DNA from: DALYJJ01 sp033763935
Lineage (GTDB): Bacteria; Acidobacteriota; Terriglobia; Bryobacterales; Bryobacteraceae
Direction of reading: 5' to 3'
NCBI GenBank assembly: GCA_033763935.1
Contig: JANRJO010000056.1
Coordinates: forward strand, 1-64,000
Length of the DNA stretch: 64,000 nucleotides
Positions within the stretch are counted from its first letter, which is position 1; every line of letters starts with the position of its first letter. A program made the position numbers and the translations under genes. Positions 26,638 through 36,166 of this stretch are shown here, piece by piece. A model generated the notes under the pieces. The model saw nothing but the letters and a program-made list of their open reading frames with translations, had not been told where the DNA came from and made no database searches.

Positions 26638-28056
26638 CTAGCTTCCGACCACTGCGGTGAGCCGCTGGACGATGCCGCGCATGGCTTCCGATTGTGCCGT
26701 GAGTTCCTGGGCGGCGGCCGCTCCCTCTTCACCACTCGCGGCAGTGCGCTGCGTCACCTGCTCCATCTGAGCGATCGCCGTGCCTACCTGGTCGATACCC
26801 CGCGCCTGTTCGCGACTGCCAAGATCGACCTCGTCGACCAGCGTCTTTACGGCGTTCGCCTCCTCAATGATCTGCCGGATGGCGTCGGCTACCCGGTCCA
26901 CCTTGGCAGCGCCGTCCTTTGCGGCAGCGGTGGATTCAGCGATGAGCGACGAGGTGTCGCCGGCAGCTTGGGCGCAGCGTTGCGCGAGACTGCGCACCTC
27001 ATCGGCGACAACCGCAAACCCCATACCGGCTTCGCCTGCGCGGGCGGCTTCAACGGCGGCGTTGAGGGCGAGGATGTTGGTCTGGAAGGCGATCTCATCG
27101 ATGACCTTGATGATCTTGGCGATCTTCTCGCTCTGGGATCCGATGGCGGCCATCGCCGCGACTGAGGTATCGAGTGCGCGTCCCGCTTCCTGAAACTTTT
27201 CTTGGGACTTTGTCACCAGGCGGGCGGCCGCCTGCGAGTTCTCGCTGTTCTTGCGGGCCATCGAGTTGATCTCCTCGGCGGAGGCAGAAGTCTCCTCGAG
27301 CGAGGCCGCATGATCGGAGGCGCCGCGCGCCAGCGCCTGACTGGAGGAAGAGACCTGAGCGGCGGCGGAGGCAACCTGGTTCGCGCCATCGGCCAGTTCG
27401 GCGATCTCACGTCCAAGGGTTCGATTGACCCGGCGTACATCGAGCATCGCGAGGGCTGCAATGACGGCCAGGATCACGAGCATGGATAGGCTGAGCCAGA
27501 AGGTACCGGCGCGGATCGAGGCGGAGCGCTCTTCGGCCTCTTGCAGCCGCCGCCGTTGGAGGGCCGTCATCTCCTTTCCAGCCGCATCCAACTCCTGCAC
27601 CGCCGCTTCCAGTTTCGGAGTAAGTGGCGTCACATCCTGCAGCCGTCCTTCTTCCACCGCCTTCATATACTCGAGCGAGAGTCCCTCGAATTCGGAAAGT
27701 CCCTTCTCCAATCGGCCGAGGAGGGCCACCGCCTCCTGGGACCGAAGGAGGGGCGCCAACTCCCGAAGTTGCTCGCGGCTGCGGTCTCCGGCCTTCCGCC
27801 AGGCCTCGCGGTGGGAGGCGATCCGGCTCTGATCGCGGAGGACGGCGAATACGAATGTCGCCCGCTGGTTCGCAAACATCTCCCAGGTCCGGGCGCGAAA
27901 GGCATTCGTCAGGTCGAGTTTCGGGGCAGTCCGGAGGTTGCTCTCCTGCAACTCCGCGCCCAGAGTGCGCAGGTTCCAACCGCCCAGGGCCGCGGTGAGA
28001 AGGCCGATCGCCGCCAGCGATCCCAGGCTCGCATACAATCTCGTTGAAAGCTTCAT
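26638..28056 (-). CDS. Methyl-accepting chemotaxis protein
   Basis: A 472-residue chemoreceptor. Membrane helix 1 is at about 10-28 and helix 2 at about 185-208, enclosing a ~155-residue helical sensor of the 4HB/CHASE3-like kind. There is little or no HAMP. The cytoplasmic signalling domain has the hallmark hairpin tip IIKVIDEIAFQTNILALNAA, then VEAARAGEAGMGFAVVADEV, and lies at about 235-470. It should control CheA activity. It is 30 bp downstream of the DUF2490 gene on the same strand, suggesting an operon. The ligand is unknown. Confidence 0.96.
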   Translation of the reverse strand: MKLSTRLYASLGSLAAIGLLTAALGGWNLRTLGAELQESNLRTAPKLDLTNAFRARTWEMFANQRATFVFAVLRDQSRIASHREAWRKAGDRSREQLRELAPLLRSQEAVALLGRLEKGLSEFEGLSLEYMKAVEEGRLQDVTPLTPKLEAAVQELDAAGKEMTALQRRRLQEAEERSASIRAGTFWLSLSMLVILAVIAALAMLDVRRVNRTLGREIAELADGANQVASAAAQVSSSSQALARGASDHAASLEETSASAEEINSMARKNSENSQAAARLVTKSQEKFQEAGRALDTSVAAMAAIGSQSEKIAKIIKVIDEIAFQTNILALNAAVEAARAGEAGMGFAVVADEVRSLAQRCAQAAGDTSSLIAESTAAAKDGAAKVDRVADAIRQIIEEANAVKTLVDEVDLGSREQARGIDQVGTAIAQMEQVTQRTAASGEEGAAAAQELTAQSEAMRGIVQRLTAVVGS

Positions 28057-28086
28057 CCTATACTCCTTTGATCGTGCGGCGATGGT

Positions 28087-28836
28087 TCATCGCAGAAAGA
28101 ACTCGCGGATGGGACGACTGCTGGCGAGGGTCACCCAGAGCACGACGTTGTTCTCCAGGCGGCCTCCCGCAGCCGGCTGAAACCGCTGGTTGAAAACCCC
28201 CACCTCGATCGACTCCCGCTTGTTAGGCCGGTAGCCAATCCCCGTATAGATGCGGTTCTGGTCAAATGCGGACCCGACGCCCCTTTGAAAGCGGAGGAAG
28301 ATCTCGTCGAAGATGGCAAGGTACACGAGCGCACGTTCGTCCTTCGCGCGCCGGAGGGGTATGTCAGTTCGCAGTTGATATCGGAAACGATACTGGAGAT
28401 CCCAGGTGCGCTCGTCCGCGCGGGAGAAGGCGGACCCGAGGAAGCGCTCTTCCAGCCGGTAGCGGTGCCGCAGGACCAGCTTTTTTCCAAGTGCCTGCTG
28501 CAAGGTGACCTGTTGGTGAAGGCGGTGTTCCGGAGCGGCCTTGCTGGGGGACTGGAGCCCAAGAGGATGTTGGCGGAAGTAGGCGTAGGTGGCGCCGAAG
28601 GAAACGGTGCGGTTGATCTGCACGTTGAGACCCGGCCGGACCTGGACCTGCTGCCACGCACTACCGGCGAGCCGCCGGAAACCACCGTCGAAATGAATAC
28701 CGAACCTTCCCGTCAGCGCGTGATCTCCCGAGTACGAGAACCACTGCATCTGTTTGGACAGGGGCTGGGCTGCTTGCGGAAACGCCGGTATGGCGCCGAG
28801 GATTATGCAGGCGAGAGCGATATGTCGAACACGCAC
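28087..28836 (-). CDS. DUF2490-type outer-membrane beta protein
   Basis: A 249-residue protein with a signal peptide (IALACIILGAIPAFPQA). Alternating aromatic strands, with motifs such as VQVRPGLNVQINRTVSFGA, HRYRLEERFLGS and WDLQYRFRYQLRTDIPLR, are the layout of DUF2490, predicted small outer-membrane barrels of unknown role. It is followed by the chemoreceptor gene on the same strand. Confidence 0.8.
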   Translation of the reverse strand: MRVRHIALACIILGAIPAFPQAAQPLSKQMQWFSYSGDHALTGRFGIHFDGGFRRLAGSAWQQVQVRPGLNVQINRTVSFGATYAYFRQHPLGLQSPSKAAPEHRLHQQVTLQQALGKKLVLRHRYRLEERFLGSAFSRADERTWDLQYRFRYQLRTDIPLRRAKDERALVYLAIFDEIFLRFQRGVGSAFDQNRIYTGIGYRPNKRESIEVGVFNQRFQPAAGGRLENNVVLWVTLASSRPIREFFLR

Positions 28837-28956
28837 AATTGCGTTATCGGCGAGCTAAGGTGTTGTTTCTTCCTATTTCAGACTATGCACTCTTTTTGTG
28901 GCTAAAGAGAGTCTCGAACCAGGCGAGCTCCGTCAAGATTCACGAGCGGGCCGCCC

Positions 28957-30003
28957 CTAGTTCGAAGCCGAGGGAGAAGGCGTGGTGTTCTGGTGCTGTT
29001 CCATGTGCCGATTGGCATGGCGGCGTACTTCGGCGAGGTCGATTCCGGTGAGGAGCAGGGCCACTGTGCCGGCGAGCAGCAGCGGCACGGTGATCACGAA
29101 AAACATGACGCCGGAGAGGCCGATGGCGGTCTGCTTGTCGACGCCGACGAGCGTGAGGCCCATGAGGGCGAAGGCATTGAACACGCCGACGTTGCCGGGA
29201 GGACCCGGCACGACGGTGCCAAACCTCAGGACAACGAGCACCATGGCGGCGTCGGCGATGGTGGCGGTATCGACGCCGTAGCCTCGCATCATCGCGTAGA
29301 TCGGGACGACCTGCAGTGACAGGTAGACGATGCTGGCCCCGGCGCCGACCAGGAACGACCGCGACCGGCCCATGTCGTGGAGGCCGTCAATCAAGAGGTG
29401 GAGGACGTGAGCCCACCGGCTGCCGGACACTGCCTGCCGCGCATGGTGCTTATGCACCATGGCGAAGCCAAGTAGGATGCTCAAGGCGACGACGATGGCG
29501 CCGAGGATCATCGCGCCGACCTCGAGCGTTTCGGGCAGGGTCACCGTTAAGGAGACGATGAAGAAGCCAAGGATGAGCCATACGCCGTCGATGAGGCGTT
29601 CGAGGATGGCCGACGAGAGCACGACGGGGAAGGAGAGGTTGCTCCAGTACGCCTGCAGGAACACCCGGATCGCCTCGCCGCTCCGCAGCGGTAGCGCTTC
29701 GTTGGCGAAGAGGCCGATGTAGATCGCGCGGACGGTGCGCCAGAGCGGCAGGCGCGCAATCGGTTCGAGCAACACGTTCCAGCGCCAGGCTTGGCAGACG
29801 TACACCAGGATGTCGCACACCACGGCAAGCGCGACCCACTGCCACTCAATGGCGAGCAGACGCGGGAGTTCCGCGTTCCAGTCAAAGTCCTTGTATACCC
29901 AAACCAGGCAGGCGGCGGACAGGATGTAGATGATGACGGGTCCAACCCATGCTGGGATTCGCCGGCCCCTCGACGAACTTTCGCTAGCTGGCATTAAGCT
30001 CAA
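28957..30003 (-). CDS. Lysylphosphatidylglycerol synthase-like flippase-domain protein (YbhN family)
   Basis: A 348-residue integral membrane protein with about eight hydrophobic helices. WRWNVLLEPIARLPLWRTVR, IYIGLFANEALPLRSGEAIR and FGTVVPGPPGNVGVFNAFAL are the signature stretches of the UPF0104/YbhN (LPG synthase transmembrane) family. Members are implicated in moving lipids or lipid-linked molecules across the membrane; there is no synthetase domain here. The start could be MSLMPAS or the Met at position 4. The gene stands alone. Confidence 0.9.
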   Translation of the reverse strand: MSLMPASESSSRGRRIPAWVGPVIIYILSAACLVWVYKDFDWNAELPRLLAIEWQWVALAVVCDILVYVCQAWRWNVLLEPIARLPLWRTVRAIYIGLFANEALPLRSGEAIRVFLQAYWSNLSFPVVLSSAILERLIDGVWLILGFFIVSLTVTLPETLEVGAMILGAIVVALSILLGFAMVHKHHARQAVSGSRWAHVLHLLIDGLHDMGRSRSFLVGAGASIVYLSLQVVPIYAMMRGYGVDTATIADAAMVLVVLRFGTVVPGPPGNVGVFNAFALMGLTLVGVDKQTAIGLSGVMFFVITVPLLLAGTVALLLTGIDLAEVRRHANRHMEQHQNTTPSPSASN

Positions 30004-30050
30004 CTTTCATTCTAAGATGCGGCCTCGCCAGGGCGCACATAAACACTTCT

Positions 30051-30854
30051 TTACAATGTCGTTAGCAACTGGTTTGTGCATCGGTAGGCCTCGGCGACGG
30101 CGGCCTCGGGTGCAAGCGAGCGAAGCCGGCTTCCGAAGATCTCAACTGTGAGGTGGCCCTGGTAGGGGAGCGCCTGGAAGAAAGCCTGAAAATCGATCAC
30201 ACCTTCACCCGGGACACAGCGTTCCAGGTCCCGAATCTGGTCGGGCGGCAGAGGCGGGCTGTCGGAGACGTGGACGTCGAGGATCGCGGCGGGCGGAAGA
30301 GCGGCAAGCTCGGCTGCGTCGGCCCCAGCGTGATGCCAATGCCAACTGTCTACGGCAAGACCGCAGTGCGGGGAGATACTGTGCGCAAAGTCGAGCATCT
30401 CTTCCAGCTTCCAGATGAACTCGTAGGGGAACTGCCGCCGGAGAGCGAGCGGCGTGATGGGTTCGAGCGCGAGGCGGATACCGAATTCGTCGAGGACTTC
30501 CTGGCAGATGCGCAGCCGCCGCCGCAGCTCAGCGGCGCGTTCGGCCTTCGGCTGTTCAGAGGACGGCGGCAGCCCGACGGGCGCGACGGCGCAGCCGAGC
30601 CGGGCCGCAAGACAAGCCTGCGGGCGGAGGCGGGGCAGAGTCTGGCGAAATGTCTCCTCGTCGCGGCGCGGTTCGGCGGCAAGCAGCAGGGAGCGAACGG
30701 GCAGGGGTGTGCCGGCGGGCGCCTCAGGCGGTATCGCCTGGTCGCGAGACAACACGACGGCGGCGAAGCCCTCCCGGCGCGCTACGGCGGCGCTGTCGGG
30801 CCACTGCAGCTGCCAGCCGGCGGTACAGGGATGCAAGACCAGCGGAAAGTGCAC
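30051..30854 (-). CDS. Sugar phosphate isomerase/epimerase (xylose isomerase-like TIM barrel)
   Basis: A 267-residue protein with the AP-endonuclease-2/xylose-isomerase barrel pattern. GIRLALEPI has the metal-site Glu, HCGLAVDSWHWHHAG the Asp and His residues, and AILDVHVSDSP and HLTVEIFGS the later metal ligands. The reaction is probably isomerisation or epimerisation of a small sugar or keto compound. It is divergent from the fatty-acid oxidation genes, with a 73-bp gap. Confidence 0.85.
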   Translation of the reverse strand: MHFPLVLHPCTAGWQLQWPDSAAVARREGFAAVVLSRDQAIPPEAPAGTPLPVRSLLLAAEPRRDEETFRQTLPRLRPQACLAARLGCAVAPVGLPPSSEQPKAERAAELRRRLRICQEVLDEFGIRLALEPITPLALRRQFPYEFIWKLEEMLDFAHSISPHCGLAVDSWHWHHAGADAAELAALPPAAILDVHVSDSPPLPPDQIRDLERCVPGEGVIDFQAFFQALPYQGHLTVEIFGSRLRSLAPEAAVAEAYRCTNQLLTTL

Positions 30855-30927
30855 TCGAACAGTCTCCCACGGGTGAGACTGCGAAAAGGGTCGAAGCTGT
30901 TACACTCCGAGTACTGGAATCGTCCTG

Positions 30928-33255
30928 ATGAAGACACTTCGTCGTGTGGCCGTTCTCGGGGCCGGCACGATGGGCTCGCGCATCGCGGCCCACTTTGCCA
31001 ACGCCGGCTACCCCGCCCTTCTTCTCGACATCGTTCTGCCCGACCAAACCGACCGGAGCGCCGCCGCCAAACGGGGCCTGGAGAGCGCTCAGAAGCAGAA
31101 GCCGGGCGGGTTTTACACCGACGGAGCAGCCTCTCTGGTGACGCCGGGGAACTTCGAAGATCATCTCGAACGCCTGCGCGAGTGCGAGTGGATCATCGAA
31201 GCGGTAACGGAGAACCTGGAGGTCAAGCGCGCGCTGTGGCGGAAGGTAGAGGGTGTACGGCGTCCGGACGCCGTGGTTTCGACGAATACCAGCGGTATTC
31301 CACTCGCCGCCATTTCGCAAGGCTTCAGCCCGGAGTTCCGGCGGCGCTTTCTGGGAACGCACTTCTTCAACCCACCTCGCTACCTGCACTTGTGCGAAGT
31401 GATACCTGGCGCGGAGACGGACCCCGAAGTCGTCGCGGCAATCGGCGAATTCATCGATCTACGGCTGGGCAAGGGCGTGGTGCACTGCAAGGACACGCCG
31501 AACTTCATTGCGAATCGCATCGGCAGCTTCTGGGGCGCGACGGTCTACAAGCTGATGGTGGAGGGCGACTTCACCATCGAAGAAGTGGATGCGATCACGG
31601 GACCTCTGATCGGGTTGCCCAACAGCGCGTCGTTCCGGCTGCTGGATATCGTTGGGCTCGACATCTGGATGCACGTCGCGAAGAACCTCTACGAGGCTGT
31701 GCCCCACGATCCGTGGCGGGAGCGGCTACTGCCGCTGCCCTTCATGCAGGAGATGATGAACCGGCGATGGTTGGGCGATAAGACCGGCCAGGGGTTCTTC
31801 CAGCGCGTCGGCAAGGAGCGGGCGATTCACGCGATCGACTGGAAGACGCTCGAGTACCACCCGGCGCGGAAAGTCGAGTTCGCTTCGGTGGAGGCGGTAA
31901 GGAAGATCGAGGACCTGCCGCAGCGGCTGCGGGCGCTGGTGGCGGGCGATGACAGTGTCGGGCGGTTTCTCTGGAGCCTGTTCTCGGACCTGTTCCTCTA
32001 TTCGGCCGAGCGCATTCCGGAGATCGCCGACGGCGTGGTGGAGATCGATCGCGCGATGCGCTGGGGCTACGCGAACAAGCTTGGGCCATTCGAGTTGTGG
32101 GACGCGCTGGGCTTCGAGGAGACGTGCGCTCGTCTGGAGAAGGAAGGCCGAGCGCTGCCGGACTCAATAACGGCGATGCGGCGTGCGGGCGTGAAGAGCT
32201 TTTATCGCGCGGCGGACGGCGGCGGCGTGCCGGGAACGGAGTACTTCGACCTCTGCACGGGGAGCTGCCGGAAACTCGAGCCGCGGCCCGGGATACTGAT
32301 TCTGGGCGAGACGAAGCGGGCGCGCGGTGTAGTGAAGCGGAACGCCAGCGCCTCTCTCGTAGACGTGGGCGACGGCGTGCTGTGCCTGGAATTCCATTCC
32401 AAGATGAATTCGCTCGGCGCGGAAACCGTGGAGATGATTTACGCCGGCCTGGCGGAAAGGGAACGGAACTTCGAGGCGATGATTGTCGCCAACGAAGGGG
32501 AGAACTTTTGCGTGGGAGCGAACCTGGCACTGATGCTGAGCGGTGCGCAGGCGGCTGACTGGAACGCCGTGGAACGCGGGGTGCGCGAGTTCCAGGGAGC
32601 ACTGATGGCGATGAAACACGCCGCCAAGCCGGTGGTGGCGGCGCCGTTCCAGCGCGTGTTGGGCGGCGGCTGCGAAGTGGTGCTGCACGCGGCGAAGGCG
32701 CAGGCTTCGGCGGAATTGTATATGGGCCTGGTGGAAGTGGGCGTGGGGTTGATACCGGCGGGCGGCGGGTGCAAGGAGCTGACGGCGCGGCTGAAAGACC
32801 CGCGGCGGGTATTCGAGCTGATCGGCATGGCGAAGGTGTCGTCCTCGGCCGAGGACGCGCGCAACATGGGCCTGCTGCACCGGCAGGACGGAATCACGAT
32901 GAACCGGGAGCGCCTGATTGCGGATGCGAAGACGGCGTCGCTGGCGCTGGCGCGGGACTACCGGCCGCTCCAGCCGCGAACGGACATCAAGGTGACCGGC
33001 GAGAACGGGTACGCGGCGATGCGGCTGGGAGCTTGGATGATGCGGCAGGCCGGCTACATCAGCGACTACGACATGGTGATCGCGGGGAAGCTGGCGCATG
33101 TACTGAGCGGCGGACGCGTGAGCGGCGAACCGCTGGTAAGCGAGCAGTACCTGCTGGACCTGGAGCGGGAAGCGTTCCTGAGCCTGCTGGGTGACGAGCG
33201 GACACAGGCGCGCATGCAGCATATGCTGAAGACCGGCAAGCCGCTTCGGAATTAG
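30928..33255 (+). CDS. 3-hydroxyacyl-CoA dehydrogenase / enoyl-CoA hydratase
   Basis: A 775-residue two-domain beta-oxidation enzyme, organised like FadN. The N-terminal NAD-binding VAVLGAGTMGSRIAAHFANA, the dehydrogenase motif FLGTHFFNPPRYLHLCEV with the catalytic His, and a tandem C-terminal 3HCDH region (to ~430) precede a crotonase domain (~490-700). The crotonase domain contains NEGENFCVGANLALML and VLGGGCEVVLHAAKAQ for the oxyanion hole. The crotonase-after-dehydrogenase order is opposite to E. coli FadJ. The thiolase gene follows 9 bp downstream, completing the cycle. Confidence 0.95.
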   Translation: MKTLRRVAVLGAGTMGSRIAAHFANAGYPALLLDIVLPDQTDRSAAAKRGLESAQKQKPGGFYTDGAASLVTPGNFEDHLERLRECEWIIEAVTENLEVKRALWRKVEGVRRPDAVVSTNTSGIPLAAISQGFSPEFRRRFLGTHFFNPPRYLHLCEVIPGAETDPEVVAAIGEFIDLRLGKGVVHCKDTPNFIANRIGSFWGATVYKLMVEGDFTIEEVDAITGPLIGLPNSASFRLLDIVGLDIWMHVAKNLYEAVPHDPWRERLLPLPFMQEMMNRRWLGDKTGQGFFQRVGKERAIHAIDWKTLEYHPARKVEFASVEAVRKIEDLPQRLRALVAGDDSVGRFLWSLFSDLFLYSAERIPEIADGVVEIDRAMRWGYANKLGPFELWDALGFEETCARLEKEGRALPDSITAMRRAGVKSFYRAADGGGVPGTEYFDLCTGSCRKLEPRPGILILGETKRARGVVKRNASASLVDVGDGVLCLEFHSKMNSLGAETVEMIYAGLAERERNFEAMIVANEGENFCVGANLALMLSGAQAADWNAVERGVREFQGALMAMKHAAKPVVAAPFQRVLGGGCEVVLHAAKAQASAELYMGLVEVGVGLIPAGGGCKELTARLKDPRRVFELIGMAKVSSSAEDARNMGLLHRQDGITMNRERLIADAKTASLALARDYRPLQPRTDIKVTGENGYAAMRLGAWMMRQAGYISDYDMVIAGKLAHVLSGGRVSGEPLVSEQYLLDLEREAFLSLLGDERTQARMQHMLKTGKPLRN

Positions 33256-33264
33256 GGGGAGCAC

Positions 33265-34443
33265 GTGATGCAGGAAGCCGTGATTGTCGATTGCTTACGC
33301 ACCCCGGTGGGCAAGGCGCGGAGGGGCGGGCTGCGGAACGTCCGGCCGGACGACCTGGCGGCGCACGTCATTCGGGCGCTGCTCGAGAAGCATCCGGCGG
33401 TACCGCGCGAGGAAGTGGACGACGTGATTCTGGGGTGCGCGATGCCCGAGGGCGAGCAGGGGATGAACGTGGCGCGGATTGCCGCCCTGCGGGCCGGCCT
33501 CCCGGACCTGGTACCCGCGGTGACCATCAACCGCTTCTGTTCGTCGGGGTTGCAATCGATTGCGATGGCGGCGGACCGCATCCGCGCCGGAGGCGCGCAC
33601 ATCGTGGTGGCGGGCGGCACGGAGTCGATGAGCATGGTGCCGATGGCCGGAAATAAGTTTTCTCCGAACCCGACGCTGGTGGATGCCCGGCCCGAGGTGT
33701 ACTTATCGATGGGATTGACGGCGGAGCGGCTGCGGGAGAAGTACGGCATTGACCGCGATCAGCAGGACGCCTTCGCGCTCCGCAGCCATCAGCGAGCGCT
33801 CACCGCTCAGCAGGAGGGCGACTTCGTGGAGGAGATCGCGCCGATTGAAGTGGAGACGGTGGAGTTGGAGATCGGGGGAACCGTGCGGCGGAAGACCGTA
33901 GTGGCGCGCGACGAGGGGCCGCGCAGCGATACGACGGCCGAGGCCCTGGCGAAGTTAAAGCCGGTGTTTCATGCCGCGGGGAGCGTCACGGCGGGCAATT
34001 CTTCGCAGATGAGCGACGGAGCGGCGGCGGCGCTGGTGATGTCGGAGAAGAAGGCCCGCGAGCTGGGGCTGAAGCCGATGGCTCGATTCGCGAGCTTTGC
34101 GGCAGGCGGGGTTCCGCCGGAGATCATGGGTATCGGGCCGGTGGTGGCGATTCCGAAGGCGCTCGAGATGGCCGGGTTGAAGCTGGCGGACATCGACCTG
34201 GTGGAGTTGAACGAAGCGTTTGCGGTGCAGGCGCTGGCGGTAATTCAGGAGGCGGGCCTGGACGTGCACCGGGTGAATGTCAACGGCGGAGCGATTGCGT
34301 TGGGGCACCCGCTGGGCTGCACCGGCGCCAAGCTGACGGCGACGATTCTGCGGGAGATGCAGCGGCGGGGCTCGAAGTACGGCATGGTGACGATGTGCGT
34401 GGGCGGAGGGCAGGGGGCAGCCGGGATCTTCGAGCTGATGTAG
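33265..34443 (+). CDS. fadA: Acetyl-CoA acyltransferase (thiolase)
   Basis: A 392-residue thiolase. The active-site Cys is in TINRFCSSGLQSIAMA, the His in GGAIALGHPLGCTGAK and the C-terminal Cys in MCVGGGQGAAGIFE. EAVIVDCLRTPVGKARRGG is the family N-terminus. GTG 33265 or ATG 33268 could start translation behind AGGGGGA. It forms the last step of fatty-acid beta-oxidation together with the fused enzyme upstream. Confidence 0.97.
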   Translation: MMQEAVIVDCLRTPVGKARRGGLRNVRPDDLAAHVIRALLEKHPAVPREEVDDVILGCAMPEGEQGMNVARIAALRAGLPDLVPAVTINRFCSSGLQSIAMAADRIRAGGAHIVVAGGTESMSMVPMAGNKFSPNPTLVDARPEVYLSMGLTAERLREKYGIDRDQQDAFALRSHQRALTAQQEGDFVEEIAPIEVETVELEIGGTVRRKTVVARDEGPRSDTTAEALAKLKPVFHAAGSVTAGNSSQMSDGAAAALVMSEKKARELGLKPMARFASFAAGGVPPEIMGIGPVVAIPKALEMAGLKLADIDLVELNEAFAVQALAVIQEAGLDVHRVNVNGGAIALGHPLGCTGAKLTATILREMQRRGSKYGMVTMCVGGGQGAAGIFELM

Positions 34444-34452
34444 GATCAGGCG

Positions 34453-36144
34453 ATGCGGAGAATCGCTTTGTTGGCCGCGGCAGCGGCGGCCTTGCTGACG
34501 GGGCAGGATGTCCGGAACACGTCCACGCCCAACACCGACACGCATGTCGTGATGCCGGAGTACAAGACGCTTGCCCAGTGGGAGGCGCGGAAGGCGGCTC
34601 TGCGGAAGCAGATTCTGTTCGCCGCCGGGCTATGGCCGATGCCGGCGAAGAACGAATTGCGGCCGCTCTTAAGCGGCCGGCTGGAGCGCGACGGATACAC
34701 GATTGAGAAGGTAGCGATCGAGACGCTCCCGGGCTACTGGCTGGCGGGCAATCTCTTCTCGCCGCGCGGGAAGCAAGGCCCGTTTCCGGCAATCGTGCGG
34801 CCGCACGGCCATTGGACGTACGGGCGCTTGGAGCACCAGCCTCTGAACTCGATCCCGACGCATGCGGCAAATCTGGCGCGCGAAGGGTTCGTGGTCTTCG
34901 CCTACGACATGGTCGGGTTTACGGACACGGTGCAAACGCCGCACAACTTCGCCAAGAAGCCGGAGCAGTTGTGGGCGTTCGGACCGCTGGGGCTGCAGCT
35001 GTGGAACTCCATCCGCGTGGTGGACTACCTCGCTTCCCTGCCCTCGGTGGACCGGAACCGGATTGGCGTGACCGGCGCCTCGGGCGGCGGCACGCAGGCG
35101 TTTCTGCTGGCTGCGGTGGATGACCGGCTCGCGTTCGCCGCGCCGGTGAACATGGTGTCCGCTTATATGCAGGGCGGTTCCCCGTGCGAGAACGCACCGG
35201 GGCTGCGGGTGGGCACGTCGAACCTCGAGTTTGCCGCGATGTTCGCCCCGAAGCCGATGCTGCTGGTGTCCGCCACGGGTGATTGGACGAAGCAGGTACC
35301 GCGGGAGGAGTTCCCGGCGATTCGGAAGGTGTATGAGCTGTACGGCAAACCGGAGAATGTCCAGGTGGTGCAGTTCGACGCCCCGCACAACTACAACAAG
35401 GACAGCCGGGAGGCGGTGACGAACTTCCTCCGCAAAACGGCGTACGGACGTACCGACACAATCAGGGAGCGTGGGGTCGCCATCGAGAAACTGGCCGACA
35501 TGATGGTGTGGCACGGACGGGCGCTTCCGGAAGGTGCGAAACACTACGAGCAGATTTTCGGGTGGTGGCGGCAGATGTCGCGGGAGCAGACAGATGCGGC
35601 CGCGCCGGACCGTCTGCGGGAGGGGCTGCGGCTGGCGCTAGGCTCGGAGTGGCCGGCGGAGGTGAAACTGGAGGGTACGGCGATGACCCGCCCGGGCCGG
35701 GGCGACCGCGTTCCCGCAACGTTCACTGCTGGAAAGGGGGTACCGATTGTCGCCATCGGGGCGGCGCAGGTGTTCGCCTCGGGCCGGCCCGTGCTGCGCA
35801 TCGAACCGTTTCAGACCGGCTCGGCCGCGGCGCCGCGCGACCGCTCGCACACTCACTTCCTTACCTTCAACGCCAGCGACGATGCGGCGCGGGTACAGGA
35901 CATTGTGACGGCGATCCGATTCGTCGCGGGTCCGGAGGTGGACGAGGTGGAGATCTCCGCGGATGGGCCGGCGAGGATCTGGGCATTATTTGCAGCGGCG
36001 GTTTCGCCGGTGAAGGTCCGGCTGACCGCCCCGCCCTTCAAGTTCGCGGGGACCGATGACGATTACATCGAGCAGTTCTTCGTGCCCGGCATTCAGCGAG
36101 CCGGCGGTTTCGAAGCCGCTATGAAGGCTTGGCGAGGGAGATAA
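34453..36144 (+). CDS. Exported acetylxylan-esterase-like alpha/beta hydrolase
   Basis: A 563-residue protein with a signal peptide (RRIALLAAAAAALLTGQ). The hydrolase domain (~70-350) has AIVRPHGHW at the oxyanion position and RIGVTGASGGGTQAFLL with the nucleophile Ser. MLLVSATGDW holds the likely acid and QFDAPHNYNKDSR the His. This matches the AXE1/dienelactone-hydrolase-like esterases common in acidobacteria. A ~170-residue C-terminal extension of unknown fold follows. It is probably secreted to act on plant polysaccharide esters, which is an inference. It begins 9 bp after the thiolase but is likely unrelated in pathway. Confidence 0.85.
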   Translation: MRRIALLAAAAAALLTGQDVRNTSTPNTDTHVVMPEYKTLAQWEARKAALRKQILFAAGLWPMPAKNELRPLLSGRLERDGYTIEKVAIETLPGYWLAGNLFSPRGKQGPFPAIVRPHGHWTYGRLEHQPLNSIPTHAANLAREGFVVFAYDMVGFTDTVQTPHNFAKKPEQLWAFGPLGLQLWNSIRVVDYLASLPSVDRNRIGVTGASGGGTQAFLLAAVDDRLAFAAPVNMVSAYMQGGSPCENAPGLRVGTSNLEFAAMFAPKPMLLVSATGDWTKQVPREEFPAIRKVYELYGKPENVQVVQFDAPHNYNKDSREAVTNFLRKTAYGRTDTIRERGVAIEKLADMMVWHGRALPEGAKHYEQIFGWWRQMSREQTDAAAPDRLREGLRLALGSEWPAEVKLEGTAMTRPGRGDRVPATFTAGKGVPIVAIGAAQVFASGRPVLRIEPFQTGSAAAPRDRSHTHFLTFNASDDAARVQDIVTAIRFVAGPEVDEVEISADGPARIWALFAAAVSPVKVRLTAPPFKFAGTDDDYIEQFFVPGIQRAGGFEAAMKAWRGR

Positions 36145-36166
36145 GGGCGCCCTCAAGGAGCGATCG